The notes under the pieces are model-generated. The model did not search any database, had not been told where the DNA came from, and saw only the letters and a list, made by a program, of their open reading frames with translations. The translations under genes were made by a program, and so were the position numbers. Positions 7,769 through 13,877 of a stretch of 13,877 nt of DNA are shown in pieces (within the stretch, counting starts at the first letter, position 1; each line of letters opens with the position of its first letter). The stretch is taken from positions 1 through 13,877 of the forward strand of contig DWVA01000185.1 in NCBI GenBank assembly GCA_019120475.1, read 5' to 3'. This DNA comes from Candidatus Blautia intestinipullorum. Its GTDB lineage: Bacteria > Bacillota > Clostridia > Lachnospirales > Lachnospiraceae.

Positions 7769-7814
7769 ACGCATAGGCAGCGGATATCCAGGAAAGGGAA
7801 GGCTGCCTGTGCGT
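7769..7814 (+). promoter_or_regulatory. 13-bp stem-loop at the 5' end of the clpX-like leader
   Basis: ACGCATAGGCAGC (7769-7781) pairs with GCTGCCTGTGCGT (7802-7814) along 13 positions, with one G-U pair. The 20-base loop contains the palindrome GGATATCC. The arm spans the predicted transcription start, so the stem would lie at the very 5' end of the message. It is followed by the T-rich TTCTTTATGTTT. It could stabilise the message or attenuate transcription. It does not resemble any riboswitch class recognised here. Confidence 0.6.
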
Positions 7815-7887
7815 TCTTTATGTTTCCGAAGACTTTGGGCAGGCGGAACTAGAGAAAGCCCGGCGCGGGAAAATTTTTGGAGAACGT

Positions 7888-7902
7888 ATGACAGACAGGT
7901 GA
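7888..7902 (+). CDS. Four-codon leader minigene (MTDR) before the ClpX-like gene
   Basis: ATG at 7888 has GGAG at 7879-7882 with a 5-base spacer and reads Met-Thr-Asp-Arg before TGA at 7900-7902. The stop lies just before the AAAGGAG of the main gene. The main gene also begins Met-Thr-Asp, so this looks like a second copy of its start region. It may be translated as a coupling or regulatory minigene, or be an inert duplication. Sequence alone gives moderate support. Confidence 0.3.
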   Translation: MTDR

Positions 7903-7915
7903 GAAAGGAGTTTAT

Positions 7916-9343
7916 ATGACGGATAAATATAGAGACGATATCATAGAAGGAGAAGATCAGGAGCAGGACGAGGAAAAAAGAGAACCGGAGAAATTCTGTT
8001 CCCTTTGCCGCAGACCGGAAAGCCAGGCAGGAAAAATGATCGACCTTCCCAATAATATACATATCTGTTCGGACTGCATGCAGAAAAGCTTTGACATGAT
8101 GAACCAGCAGATGAACAAGGGGAATTTTAATTACGCGGATCTTCTGCATATGCCCGGAGTCAGCATGATCGATCTGACAGGACTGCAGAACCAGATGGCG
8201 CAGCCGAAAAAAGAGCCCCGGAAGAAAAAGGAAAAGCAGCAGGAGCCTGCGCTTGATCTGAAAAAGATCCCCGCGCCTCATAAGATAAAAGCTGCTCTGG
8301 ACGAGTATGTGATCGGCCAGGAATATGCCAAGAAAGTAATGTCTGTAGCGGTGTATAATCACTATAAAAGGGTCGCCACAGATACGATGGACGAAATTGA
8401 AATCGAAAAATCAAATATGCTGATGATCGGGCCTACCGGATGCGGCAAGACATATCTTGTCAAAACCCTGGCAAAGCTTCTGGATGTGCCGCTTGCAATC
8501 GCCGACGCCACGTCTCTTACAGAAGCGGGATACATCGGAGACGATATCGAGAGCGTAGTTTCAAAGCTTCTGGCAGCCGCGGACAACGATGTTGAAAAAG
8601 CGGAACACGGGATCATTTTCATTGACGAGATCGATAAGATCGCCAAGAAGAAAAACACCAATCAGAGAGACGTAAGCGGCGAGGCTGTGCAGCAGGGAAT
8701 GCTGAAGCTTCTGGAGGGAAGCGAGGTAGAGGTTCCGGTAGGGGCCAACAGCAAAAACGCTATGGTGCCTCTGGTGACAGTGAACACAAGAAACATTCTT
8801 TTTATCTGCGGCGGCGCGTTTCCGGATCTGGAAAATATTATCAAGGAACGGCTGAACAAACAGGCGTCTATCGGTTTTTACGCGGATCTGAAGGATAAGT
8901 ACGACAATGATCCGCATCTTCTGGAGAAAGTAACAGTGGACGATCTCAGGACTTTCGGAATGATCCCGGAATTCCTCGGAAGGCTGCCGGTTATTTTTAC
9001 CCTGGACGGACTGTCGGAAGAGATGCTGGTAAAAATTCTCCGCGAGCCGAGAAATGCTATACTTAAACAGTATCAGAAGCTTCTTGCGCTGGATGAGGTA
9101 AAACTGGAGTTTGATGAAGGCGCTCTCCACGCCATCGCAAAAATGGCCATGGAGAAAAAAACAGGCGCACGTGCTCTGAGAGCGATCCTGGAAGAATATA
9201 TGCTGGATATCATGTATGAGATCCCGAAAGACGACAGTATCGGGCAGGTGATCATTACAAGAGAATATATTGAAGGAACCGGAGGACCAAAGATCCTGCT
9301 GAGAGGCCAGGAGGTTCCTCTCCTGGAAGCGCAGCAGGGCTGA
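7916..9343 (+). CDS. clpX: ClpX-type AAA+ unfoldase, divergent (RKH motif absent)
   Basis: A 475-residue protein (typical ClpX is about 420-430) with AAAGGAG 5 bases before the ATG. An acidic N-terminal extension (1-26) precedes the zinc-binding dimerisation domain, with Cys28, Cys31, Cys51 and Cys54. A Lys-rich linker (about 98-118) leads to the AAA+ core: DEYVIGQ, Walker A GPTGCGKT (172-179), pore loop AGYIGDD (205-208 GYIG), Walker B IIFIDEIDKI, arginine finger FLGRLP and sensor-2 KKTGARALR. The ClpP-docking IGF loop is present (319-321), so partnership with ClpP is expected. The segment matching the ClpX RKH loop reads VPVGANSKNAM, with R and H replaced, so ssrA-type tag recognition may differ. 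No clpP, tig or lon is adjacent, unlike the usual clpX locus. It is probably a second, specialised ClpX; whether the genome also has a canonical copy is unknown. Confidence 0.9.
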   Translation: MTDKYRDDIIEGEDQEQDEEKREPEKFCSLCRRPESQAGKMIDLPNNIHICSDCMQKSFDMMNQQMNKGNFNYADLLHMPGVSMIDLTGLQNQMAQPKKEPRKKKEKQQEPALDLKKIPAPHKIKAALDEYVIGQEYAKKVMSVAVYNHYKRVATDTMDEIEIEKSNMLMIGPTGCGKTYLVKTLAKLLDVPLAIADATSLTEAGYIGDDIESVVSKLLAAADNDVEKAEHGIIFIDEIDKIAKKKNTNQRDVSGEAVQQGMLKLLEGSEVEVPVGANSKNAMVPLVTVNTRNILFICGGAFPDLENIIKERLNKQASIGFYADLKDKYDNDPHLLEKVTVDDLRTFGMIPEFLGRLPVIFTLDGLSEEMLVKILREPRNAILKQYQKLLALDEVKLEFDEGALHAIAKMAMEKKTGARALRAILEEYMLDIMYEIPKDDSIGQVIITREYIEGTGGPKILLRGQEVPLLEAQQG

Positions 9344-9366
9344 ATTTACGAATAAAACAGACAGAT

Positions 9367-9373
9367 AAGGAGG
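9367..9373 (+). promoter_or_regulatory. Ribosome binding site deciding the start at 9383
   Basis: AAGGAGG ends directly at the ATG at 9374, leaving no spacer there, but lies 9 bases from the in-frame ATG at 9383. The later start is therefore preferred. Confidence 0.7.
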
Positions 9374-9382
9374 ATGGTTTTT

Positions 9383-9976
9383 ATGGGAAAAGAATTTTTT
9401 GACGGTTTGGGAGAGGCGATTACAAAGACAGCCAGAGAACTGGGAGGACGGGCAGAAACTCTTTATGAGACGCAGAAGATGAAAAACAGGATTTCCGGAG
9501 AGGAACGTCAGATCCAGAAGATCATGGCGGAAATCGGGAAGATTATTTACAGGCGCTATCTGGACGGAACTCCTCTGGAGGATTCCCAGAAGATGCTCTG
9601 CGAGCAGATCGATCAGAGAATGGAGAAGATTGCCCGTTATAAGGAAAGTCTTGCGGGAGTAAAAGGGAGAAAAATCTGTCCGTCCTGCGGCAGCAGCGTA
9701 GACGGAAGCGCCTCTTTCTGTCCCCATTGCGGAGCTGCCTGCCCTACCCGTGAGACGGAGGCGGAAGCCGGAGACGTGGTAGAGGATACGGCGGAAGAAA
9801 TGGATACGGAAGAACAGCCGGAGGAGGAATCTTCTGAAAACGACGCAGAAGAAAAAGCCCCGGAGCAGGACGGGAACGAAGAAAAGGAAGAAGATGCGGA
9901 AGGACAGCCGGAAGAGGAGTCCGTCAAGGAGGAGAACGCGGAAGCTGAAGAGTCAAAAACCGCCGGAGAAGAATAA
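9383..9976 (+). CDS. Zinc-ribbon protein with helical N-terminus and acidic tail, unknown function
   Basis: A 197-residue protein from ATG 9383; the ATG at 9374 would add three residues but is too close to the AGGAGG. Residues 5-92 are predicted helical and charged, probably coiled coil (QKMKNRISGEERQIQKIMAE and following). A zinc ribbon follows with two CPxCG knuckles (Cys99/Cys102 and Cys113/Cys116). Residues 124-197 are a highly acidic Glu/Asp tail with two similar GQPEEES/EQPEEES segments. No signal peptide or membrane segment is visible, so it is probably cytoplasmic. Similar zinc_ribbon_2-type proteins are common and uncharacterised in Clostridia. It lies 39 bases after the ClpX-like gene and its stop overlaps the next start (TAATG), so all three genes may be co-expressed. 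Function is unknown. Confidence 0.82.
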   Translation: MGKEFFDGLGEAITKTARELGGRAETLYETQKMKNRISGEERQIQKIMAEIGKIIYRRYLDGTPLEDSQKMLCEQIDQRMEKIARYKESLAGVKGRKICPSCGSSVDGSASFCPHCGAACPTRETEAEAGDVVEDTAEEMDTEEQPEEESSENDAEEKAPEQDGNEEKEEDAEGQPEEESVKEENAEAEESKTAGEE

Positions 9977-11652
9977 TGGGAGCACGGTGGGCGGAGACTG
10001 TCAGGCAGAAAAGAAGGAGTCCCGGCTTTGCCGTCTGTGTCAATCTTCTGGCAATGGCGGTCATGGTATTGCTGATGCGTCCGTCTTTTGAGACAAACGA
10101 CGATATCGTTTTTGCGGAATTTGGAAGCGGACTGAGAGGCGTGAAGGACGCTCATCTGGTGTTCCAGAATTACATACTTGGGCTTTTGTACCGGTTTCTG
10201 TATCAGGTGACAGGAAGGCTGCCGTGGTATACTATAGTTCAGTACGCGGTGCTGCTGGCTGCCTTCAGTGCGGTGACTTATGTATTGATGAACAGGCTGG
10301 AGGGATATTCCGGCCTGTATCTTTCTGTGATCTTTTTGTGCTGCTTCGGATATGAAGCCTATATTCACATTCAGTTTACCAAGACTGCCGGAATCGCCGC
10401 AGCAGCGGCGGTGTTTCTCTTACTGCACCTTGTCAGCCGGGAGCGCTTTGCCCTCTGGGAATTCCTTTGGGGAATCGGTCTGGGATTTATGGGATTTTTG
10501 TACCGGGAAGACCAGTTCTGGGCCAGCAGCGCCCTGATGGCGGGAGCCGGAGTCTATTTCCTTTTGACACTGAAAAAGAAGTATTCTGGAAAGATGCTCA
10601 GAAAACTGGGAATCTGCGCCGGAAGTTTTATAATTCTTCTGATATCTGCGGCGGCTGCGGGAGCTGTGGATTCCTACATGTACAATGACAGCCAGTGGAA
10701 AGAGTACCAGGAGTTCAACGGGCTTAGGTCAAAACTTCTGGATTATGGATTCCCTGATTATGACAGCAGTGCAGAAACCTATCAGGAACTGGGGATCTCA
10801 AGGGAAGCCTATGAGCTGTACAAAACATGGAATTTTAATGATCCGGAAAAATTTACATCGGAAACAATGGAAAAGCTTGTCCGGGAAAAAACGGGGCGGA
10901 CTTTCCATATATCCCAGGTTGTCAGCTTTTTAAAAAGATTCCCTTCTGATCTGTCAAAGCTTTCTATGGCATGGTTTGGGCTGGTTTTTCTGGCGGTGTG
11001 GCTGATATTTGCAGGGAAAAGTTTCAGCGCGGTGATCTCTCTGGCGTTTGAGGGAATTCTGCTGTGCGCGGTGTATTTTTATCTCTATTATCAGGGCAGA
11101 TATATGGTGAACCGGGTAGATGTGGGACTCTGGTGCAGCGTATGTCTTGTGATTCTCTGGATCATTTCAGACAGGCGGCTGCGGGCGGAAAAAACCGGGA
11201 TTTTTCTGTGCGCCGCAGTTCTTGCCGCCAGCCAGTTTATGTGGAAAGACGACTGGCGGATCACAACCTCCTCGATCCCGGAGGCGCGGGTCAGCCAGAG
11301 AGCAGTTCTGGAAACGATCGGAACAGATAAAGACCATGTTTATCTGGCGAAAAGCGGTACGGTTTCGGAAATTGTCTGTTACGGACCTTTTGACCGGATG
11401 CCGGAAAATCTTCTGGACAACCTTTACTGGCTGGGAGGCTGGGAGTGCCGTACTCCCGGAATTATAGAAAAAATGGAAGAACATGGGATTGTAAATCCAT
11501 ACAGAGACATGATCAACAATGACAGAGTGTACCTGATCGACAATCAGATCGACCTGACTCTGGCATATATCCGTGAGTATTATGACAGGGACGCAGAGGC
11601 TGTTTTTGTCAGGACGCTGGGAAATGTGGATCTCTATCAGATAAAAAGCTGA
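9976..11652 (+). CDS. Polytopic membrane protein, GT-C-like layout, unknown function
   Basis: A 558-residue integral membrane protein whose ATG shares one base with the preceding stop, indicating translational coupling. A basic N-terminus (RQKRR) is followed by about 11-12 hydrophobic segments, roughly at 17-34, 64-80, 87-105, 112-130, 137-152, 162-175, 182-199, 210-230, 332-347, 351-372, 384-398 and 406-421. A hydrophilic segment of about 100 residues (231-330) and a C-terminal domain of about 135 residues (422-558) are probably extracellular. ETNDD (39-43) lies in the first outer loop; GT-C glycosyltransferases keep a catalytic acidic residue there, so a lipid-sugar-dependent transferase is plausible. 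The family was not recognised with certainty. A role in surface glycan modification would suit the neighbouring polysaccharide genes but is inference. Confidence 0.85.
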   Translation: MGARWAETVRQKRRSPGFAVCVNLLAMAVMVLLMRPSFETNDDIVFAEFGSGLRGVKDAHLVFQNYILGLLYRFLYQVTGRLPWYTIVQYAVLLAAFSAVTYVLMNRLEGYSGLYLSVIFLCCFGYEAYIHIQFTKTAGIAAAAAVFLLLHLVSRERFALWEFLWGIGLGFMGFLYREDQFWASSALMAGAGVYFLLTLKKKYSGKMLRKLGICAGSFIILLISAAAAGAVDSYMYNDSQWKEYQEFNGLRSKLLDYGFPDYDSSAETYQELGISREAYELYKTWNFNDPEKFTSETMEKLVREKTGRTFHISQVVSFLKRFPSDLSKLSMAWFGLVFLAVWLIFAGKSFSAVISLAFEGILLCAVYFYLYYQGRYMVNRVDVGLWCSVCLVILWIISDRRLRAEKTGIFLCAAVLAASQFMWKDDWRITTSSIPEARVSQRAVLETIGTDKDHVYLAKSGTVSEIVCYGPFDRMPENLLDNLYWLGGWECRTPGIIEKMEEHGIVNPYRDMINNDRVYLIDNQIDLTLAYIREYYDRDAEAVFVRTLGNVDLYQIKS

Positions 11653-11846
11653 GATGTTTTTATTTTTCGTTTTCTTTCCGTAAAAATCATTATCGACTGC
11701 ATTGTCTCCTTGTACATCAACACTGTGAGCCAAAAAGAAAATCCTGCATAAGATAAAGGAAAAGACGTTTCTGCAGTTCTGGTTTTACATAAAAATAACA
11801 GAGGAGCTGCGGAAATTTTGCCTGGAACGGCAGGAAAGGATGGAAA
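11653..11846 (+). other. Intergenic region with a possible decayed membrane-protein tail
   Basis: A 194-base gap. It opens with T-rich sequence; ATAAAAA (11641-11647) can pair with TTTTTAT (11657-11663), a weak AT-only hairpin. From 11653 the upstream gene's own frame stays open for 32 codons to TAA at 11749-11751 and reads VKIIIDCIVSLYINTVSQKE, which looks like the end of a small membrane protein. A short TGCC/GGCA inverted repeat lies at about 11819-11832. No convincing promoter was found for the holin gene. Confidence 0.4.
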
Positions 11847-12134
11847 ATGGATCTCGGCTTTTTGATGGATTATGTGAATCTGGTAACTCTGGGTATCTGC
11901 CTCTGCGTAGGCTTCGCCCTGAAATACGCAAAGCTTTTTGAGTGGATGGGGAATCAGTATATTCCCCTTTTAATGCTGCTTCTTGGAACCGCCATCAATC
12001 TTATGGCAAACTGGCCGGATATAAGCTCCGGAATTATCCTGGAAGGGATGATCTCCGGACTTGCATCCACCGGGTTTTACGAAATGCTGCGAAATATGCT
12101 GCGAAAAGACGGAAAAAAGAAGGAAGAGGGCTGA
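11847..12134 (+). CDS. Phage-type holin
   Basis: A 95-residue membrane protein with GGAAAGGATGG just before its ATG. Three hydrophobic segments are visible, at about 8-27, 36-53 and 62-79, with a charged C-terminus RKDGKKKEEG. The mid-region IPLLMLLLGTAINL and the later ILEGMISGLASTGFYEMLRN follow the pattern of phage holins related to the listerial A118 holin (Phage_holin_5 group). Holins build up in the membrane and form holes that release endolysin. The lysozyme gene begins 34 bases downstream, the classic lysis-pair arrangement. No other phage gene is visible. Assignment rests on size, topology, the SGLASTG motif and context. Confidence 0.8.
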   Translation: MDLGFLMDYVNLVTLGICLCVGFALKYAKLFEWMGNQYIPLLMLLLGTAINLMANWPDISSGIILEGMISGLASTGFYEMLRNMLRKDGKKKEEG

Positions 12135-12154
12135 AAAAAGTTTTGCTCAGAATC

Positions 12155-12161
12155 AGGAGGG
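12155..12161 (+). promoter_or_regulatory. Ribosome binding site deciding the endolysin start
   Basis: AGGAGGG lies 7 bases before the ATG at 12169. The frame is open further upstream, back to 12061, but that stretch overlaps the holin gene and does not resemble lysozyme. Confidence 0.85.
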
Positions 12162-12168
12162 AAGTTTT

Positions 12169-13830
12169 ATGGAAATAAAAGGGATCGACGTTTCTGCATG
12201 GCAGGGGCATATTGATTGGAAAACGGTAGCAGATTACGGGATGGGATTTGCTATTCTAAGGATCACAGAAGCGGGGAATGTAGTTGACAGTACATTTGAA
12301 GACAATTATACAGGATGTGTCCGATACAAAATTCCAGTGGGCGTATATAAATACAGTTATGCCATGACGGAGGAAGAATCCCGCAGAGAAGCGGAAAAAG
12401 TAATTGAAGTCCTGCATGGGAGAGAAATCCGTTTTCCTGTTTTTCTGGATCTGGAGTGGAACAGTCAGAGAACTCTGGGAGCGGCCGGAGTAGAAAAGAT
12501 CGCAGAGGCATTTGAGAAGGTGATTACAAATGCCGGGTATAAATTCGGAATTTACTGCAATGTAGACTGGTATCAGACCATGATCAGCGCCAGCCTGAAG
12601 AAATATGATTTCTGGATCGCCCGGTACCCTGCAAATGATAATGGAACGCTTCAGGAACGCCTTCGTCCGGATTTCGGGGTGGGATGGCAATACAGCAGCA
12701 AGGCTGTGATCCCTGGGATCTCCGGTTATGTGGACAGAGATGTTTTTTATAAGGATTATGGAGAAGAGGAAAGCGGCGGAGAAGCGTCAGGGACGGTGGA
12801 AAGCAATGAAAACCCTCCGGAACTGTGGAAAAAGATGGAGGAGCTGATGAAAGAGCAGCTAGGGTATCTGGAGAAAAAATCCCCGAAAGATCTGGACAGC
12901 AAAACAGAAAACGCCGGTTATGGAAATTATACAAAGTATGCGAGAGACGTGGATAGCTGGGGACTTCCGGGATATCAGGGCCAACCCTGGTGCGCGGTAT
13001 ATCAGTTCTGGATCTGCGCAGAGGTGTTCGGCAGGGAAAAAGCGCTGAAAATCATGGGAAACGGATTTTATAACTGCAACAGTGTCCGCTCACATGCAAA
13101 AGCAGAAGGAACCTGGCATACAGAACCGAGACTCGGCGCCCTGGTAAATTTCCGCAATGGAGCCCATATGGGGCGTATCATCCGTATCACAGAAAAAATC
13201 ATTTATACAAACGAAGGAAACACTTCGTCAGGAAAACTGAATAACGTGGAGGCAAATGGAGGCAGTGTGGCGGAAAAGTCCTATACCATAGGGAATCCTC
13301 AAATTGATGGATATGTGTGGATCGATTACGGTTCAGGAAGCGGAACTACAGAAGAAAGCCGGTGGAAAGCAGTCGGAACCGCTGTGTCTACAGTGGATAA
13401 CCTTTTTGTAAGAGCAAGGCCTAATGGAGAAGTCCTGGGAGAATTGATGAAAGGAAATCGTTTTGAGATCAATGGGGTGGTATCGGGAGACTGGATGCAG
13501 ATTATGGCAGCGAATATTGGAGTTGGCTGGGTGGCGTCAAGATATACCAAAAAAGACGGAGAGAGTGCGGAAGATGTGGAAATCGCTGATAAGCAGGATA
13601 AAAAACAACGCCTTTTCGTGGGAAAAGTAACGGCTTCTGTTCTGAATGTCCGCAGTTGGGCGGGAACAGAGTATCCGCAGATCCGCTCTTATCCCATACT
13701 GAAAAGAGGAAATCTTGTAGACGTAATGAATTTCACACAGACAGCGGCGGACGGCAGCTTCTGGTATTACATCCGGATCGCGGGAAAATATTACGGATTT
13801 GCGGCTTCACAGTACATTCAGAGGCAGTGA
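12169..13830 (+). CDS. Bifunctional endolysin: GH25 muramidase, CHAP-like peptidase, two SH3b repeats
   Basis: A 553-residue protein starting MEIKGIDVSAWQG. Residues 1-197 are a GH25 lysozyme with GIDVSAWQGHIDW (Asp7), FLDLEW (Asp94, Glu96), WIARY, WQYSS and VDRDVF, expected to cut the MurNAc-GlcNAc bond. An acidic linker (198-245) leads to a second catalytic domain (about 246-388) with WCAVYQFW (Cys275), GAHMGRI (His333) and YTNEGN (Asn348), matching the Cys-His-Asn layout of CHAP/NlpC-type amidases or endopeptidases. Two SH3b-like domains follow (about 400-460, NLFVRARPNGEVLG; about 482-551, VLNVRSWAGTEYPQI) and probably bind the cell wall. There is no signal peptide or membrane anchor, so export would need the holin encoded just upstream. 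All catalytic residues look intact. GH25 is certain; the exact bond cut by the second domain is not. Confidence 0.93.
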   Translation: MEIKGIDVSAWQGHIDWKTVADYGMGFAILRITEAGNVVDSTFEDNYTGCVRYKIPVGVYKYSYAMTEEESRREAEKVIEVLHGREIRFPVFLDLEWNSQRTLGAAGVEKIAEAFEKVITNAGYKFGIYCNVDWYQTMISASLKKYDFWIARYPANDNGTLQERLRPDFGVGWQYSSKAVIPGISGYVDRDVFYKDYGEEESGGEASGTVESNENPPELWKKMEELMKEQLGYLEKKSPKDLDSKTENAGYGNYTKYARDVDSWGLPGYQGQPWCAVYQFWICAEVFGREKALKIMGNGFYNCNSVRSHAKAEGTWHTEPRLGALVNFRNGAHMGRIIRITEKIIYTNEGNTSSGKLNNVEANGGSVAEKSYTIGNPQIDGYVWIDYGSGSGTTEESRWKAVGTAVSTVDNLFVRARPNGEVLGELMKGNRFEINGVVSGDWMQIMAANIGVGWVASRYTKKDGESAEDVEIADKQDKKQRLFVGKVTASVLNVRSWAGTEYPQIRSYPILKRGNLVDVMNFTQTAADGSFWYYIRIAGKYYGFAASQYIQRQ

Positions 13831-13877
13831 GGCGGAAAAAAGACATAATAAATACGGGAAACCTCAGTAAAATCAAG

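Noticed and set aside
9374..9376. ATG as start of the zinc-ribbon gene
   Set aside because: It abuts the AGGAGG with no spacer; the ATG at 9383 has a normal 9-base spacing.
8561..9727. Open frame of 388 codons on the minus strand
   Set aside because: Antisense to the ClpX-like and zinc-ribbon genes; the translation has no recognisable motif and shadow-like composition.
12061..12168. Upstream extension of the endolysin frame
   Set aside because: It overlaps the holin gene, has no lysozyme similarity, and the ATG at 12169 has an ideal ribosome binding site.
1..13877. CRISPR array, tRNA, rRNA or insertion sequence
   Set aside because: No regularly spaced repeats, tRNA-like cloverleaf, rRNA sequence, transposase or terminal inverted repeats were recognised anywhere in the window.

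Overview
The window looks like chromosomal DNA from a Gram-positive gut Clostridium-type bacterium, most likely a Lachnospiraceae member. This is inferred from moderate GC, strong AGGAGG-type ribosome binding sites, the LCP and membrane-anchored HtrA protein types, and the protein style overall. No rRNA or other species-level marker is present, so genus cannot be given. All convincing genes are on the + strand, and no gap between genes reaches 300 bases.

Bases 1-6149 are the distal part of a cell-surface polysaccharide locus. It holds a 5'-truncated tandem family-2 glycosyltransferase, a second GT2, a polyprenyl-phosphate sugar-1-phosphate transferase that starts the lipid-linked repeat unit, an LCP-family ligase expected to attach the finished glycan to peptidoglycan (with a Gly/Asp repeat tail), and a third GT2 of rhamnosyltransferase type. 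Together they cover initiation, sugar addition and wall attachment. Flippase, polymerase and sugar-nucleotide genes are not in view.

Bases 6150-9976 carry protein quality-control genes. First is a membrane-anchored HtrA serine protease with a PDZ domain. After a terminator and a near-consensus extended -10 promoter comes a roughly 140-base leader with a strong hairpin and a four-codon minigene. The leader precedes a divergent ClpX-type unfoldase that keeps its zinc domain, ATPase motifs and IGF loop but has lost the RKH substrate-recognition motif. A small zinc-ribbon protein with an acidic tail follows.

Bases 9976-11652 encode a polytopic membrane protein of unknown function, resembling GT-C glycosyltransferases in layout, whose start overlaps the zinc-ribbon stop by one base. 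The 194-base gap after it may hold a decayed membrane-protein tail.

Bases 11847-13830 form a compact phage-type lysis pair: a small holin-like protein and a bifunctional endolysin (GH25 muramidase, CHAP-like peptidase, two SH3b repeats) without a signal peptide. No other phage gene is visible. The pair is either a prophage edge or remnant, or a domesticated holin/endolysin module, and the window cannot decide. It is the most interesting part of the window along with the altered ClpX.
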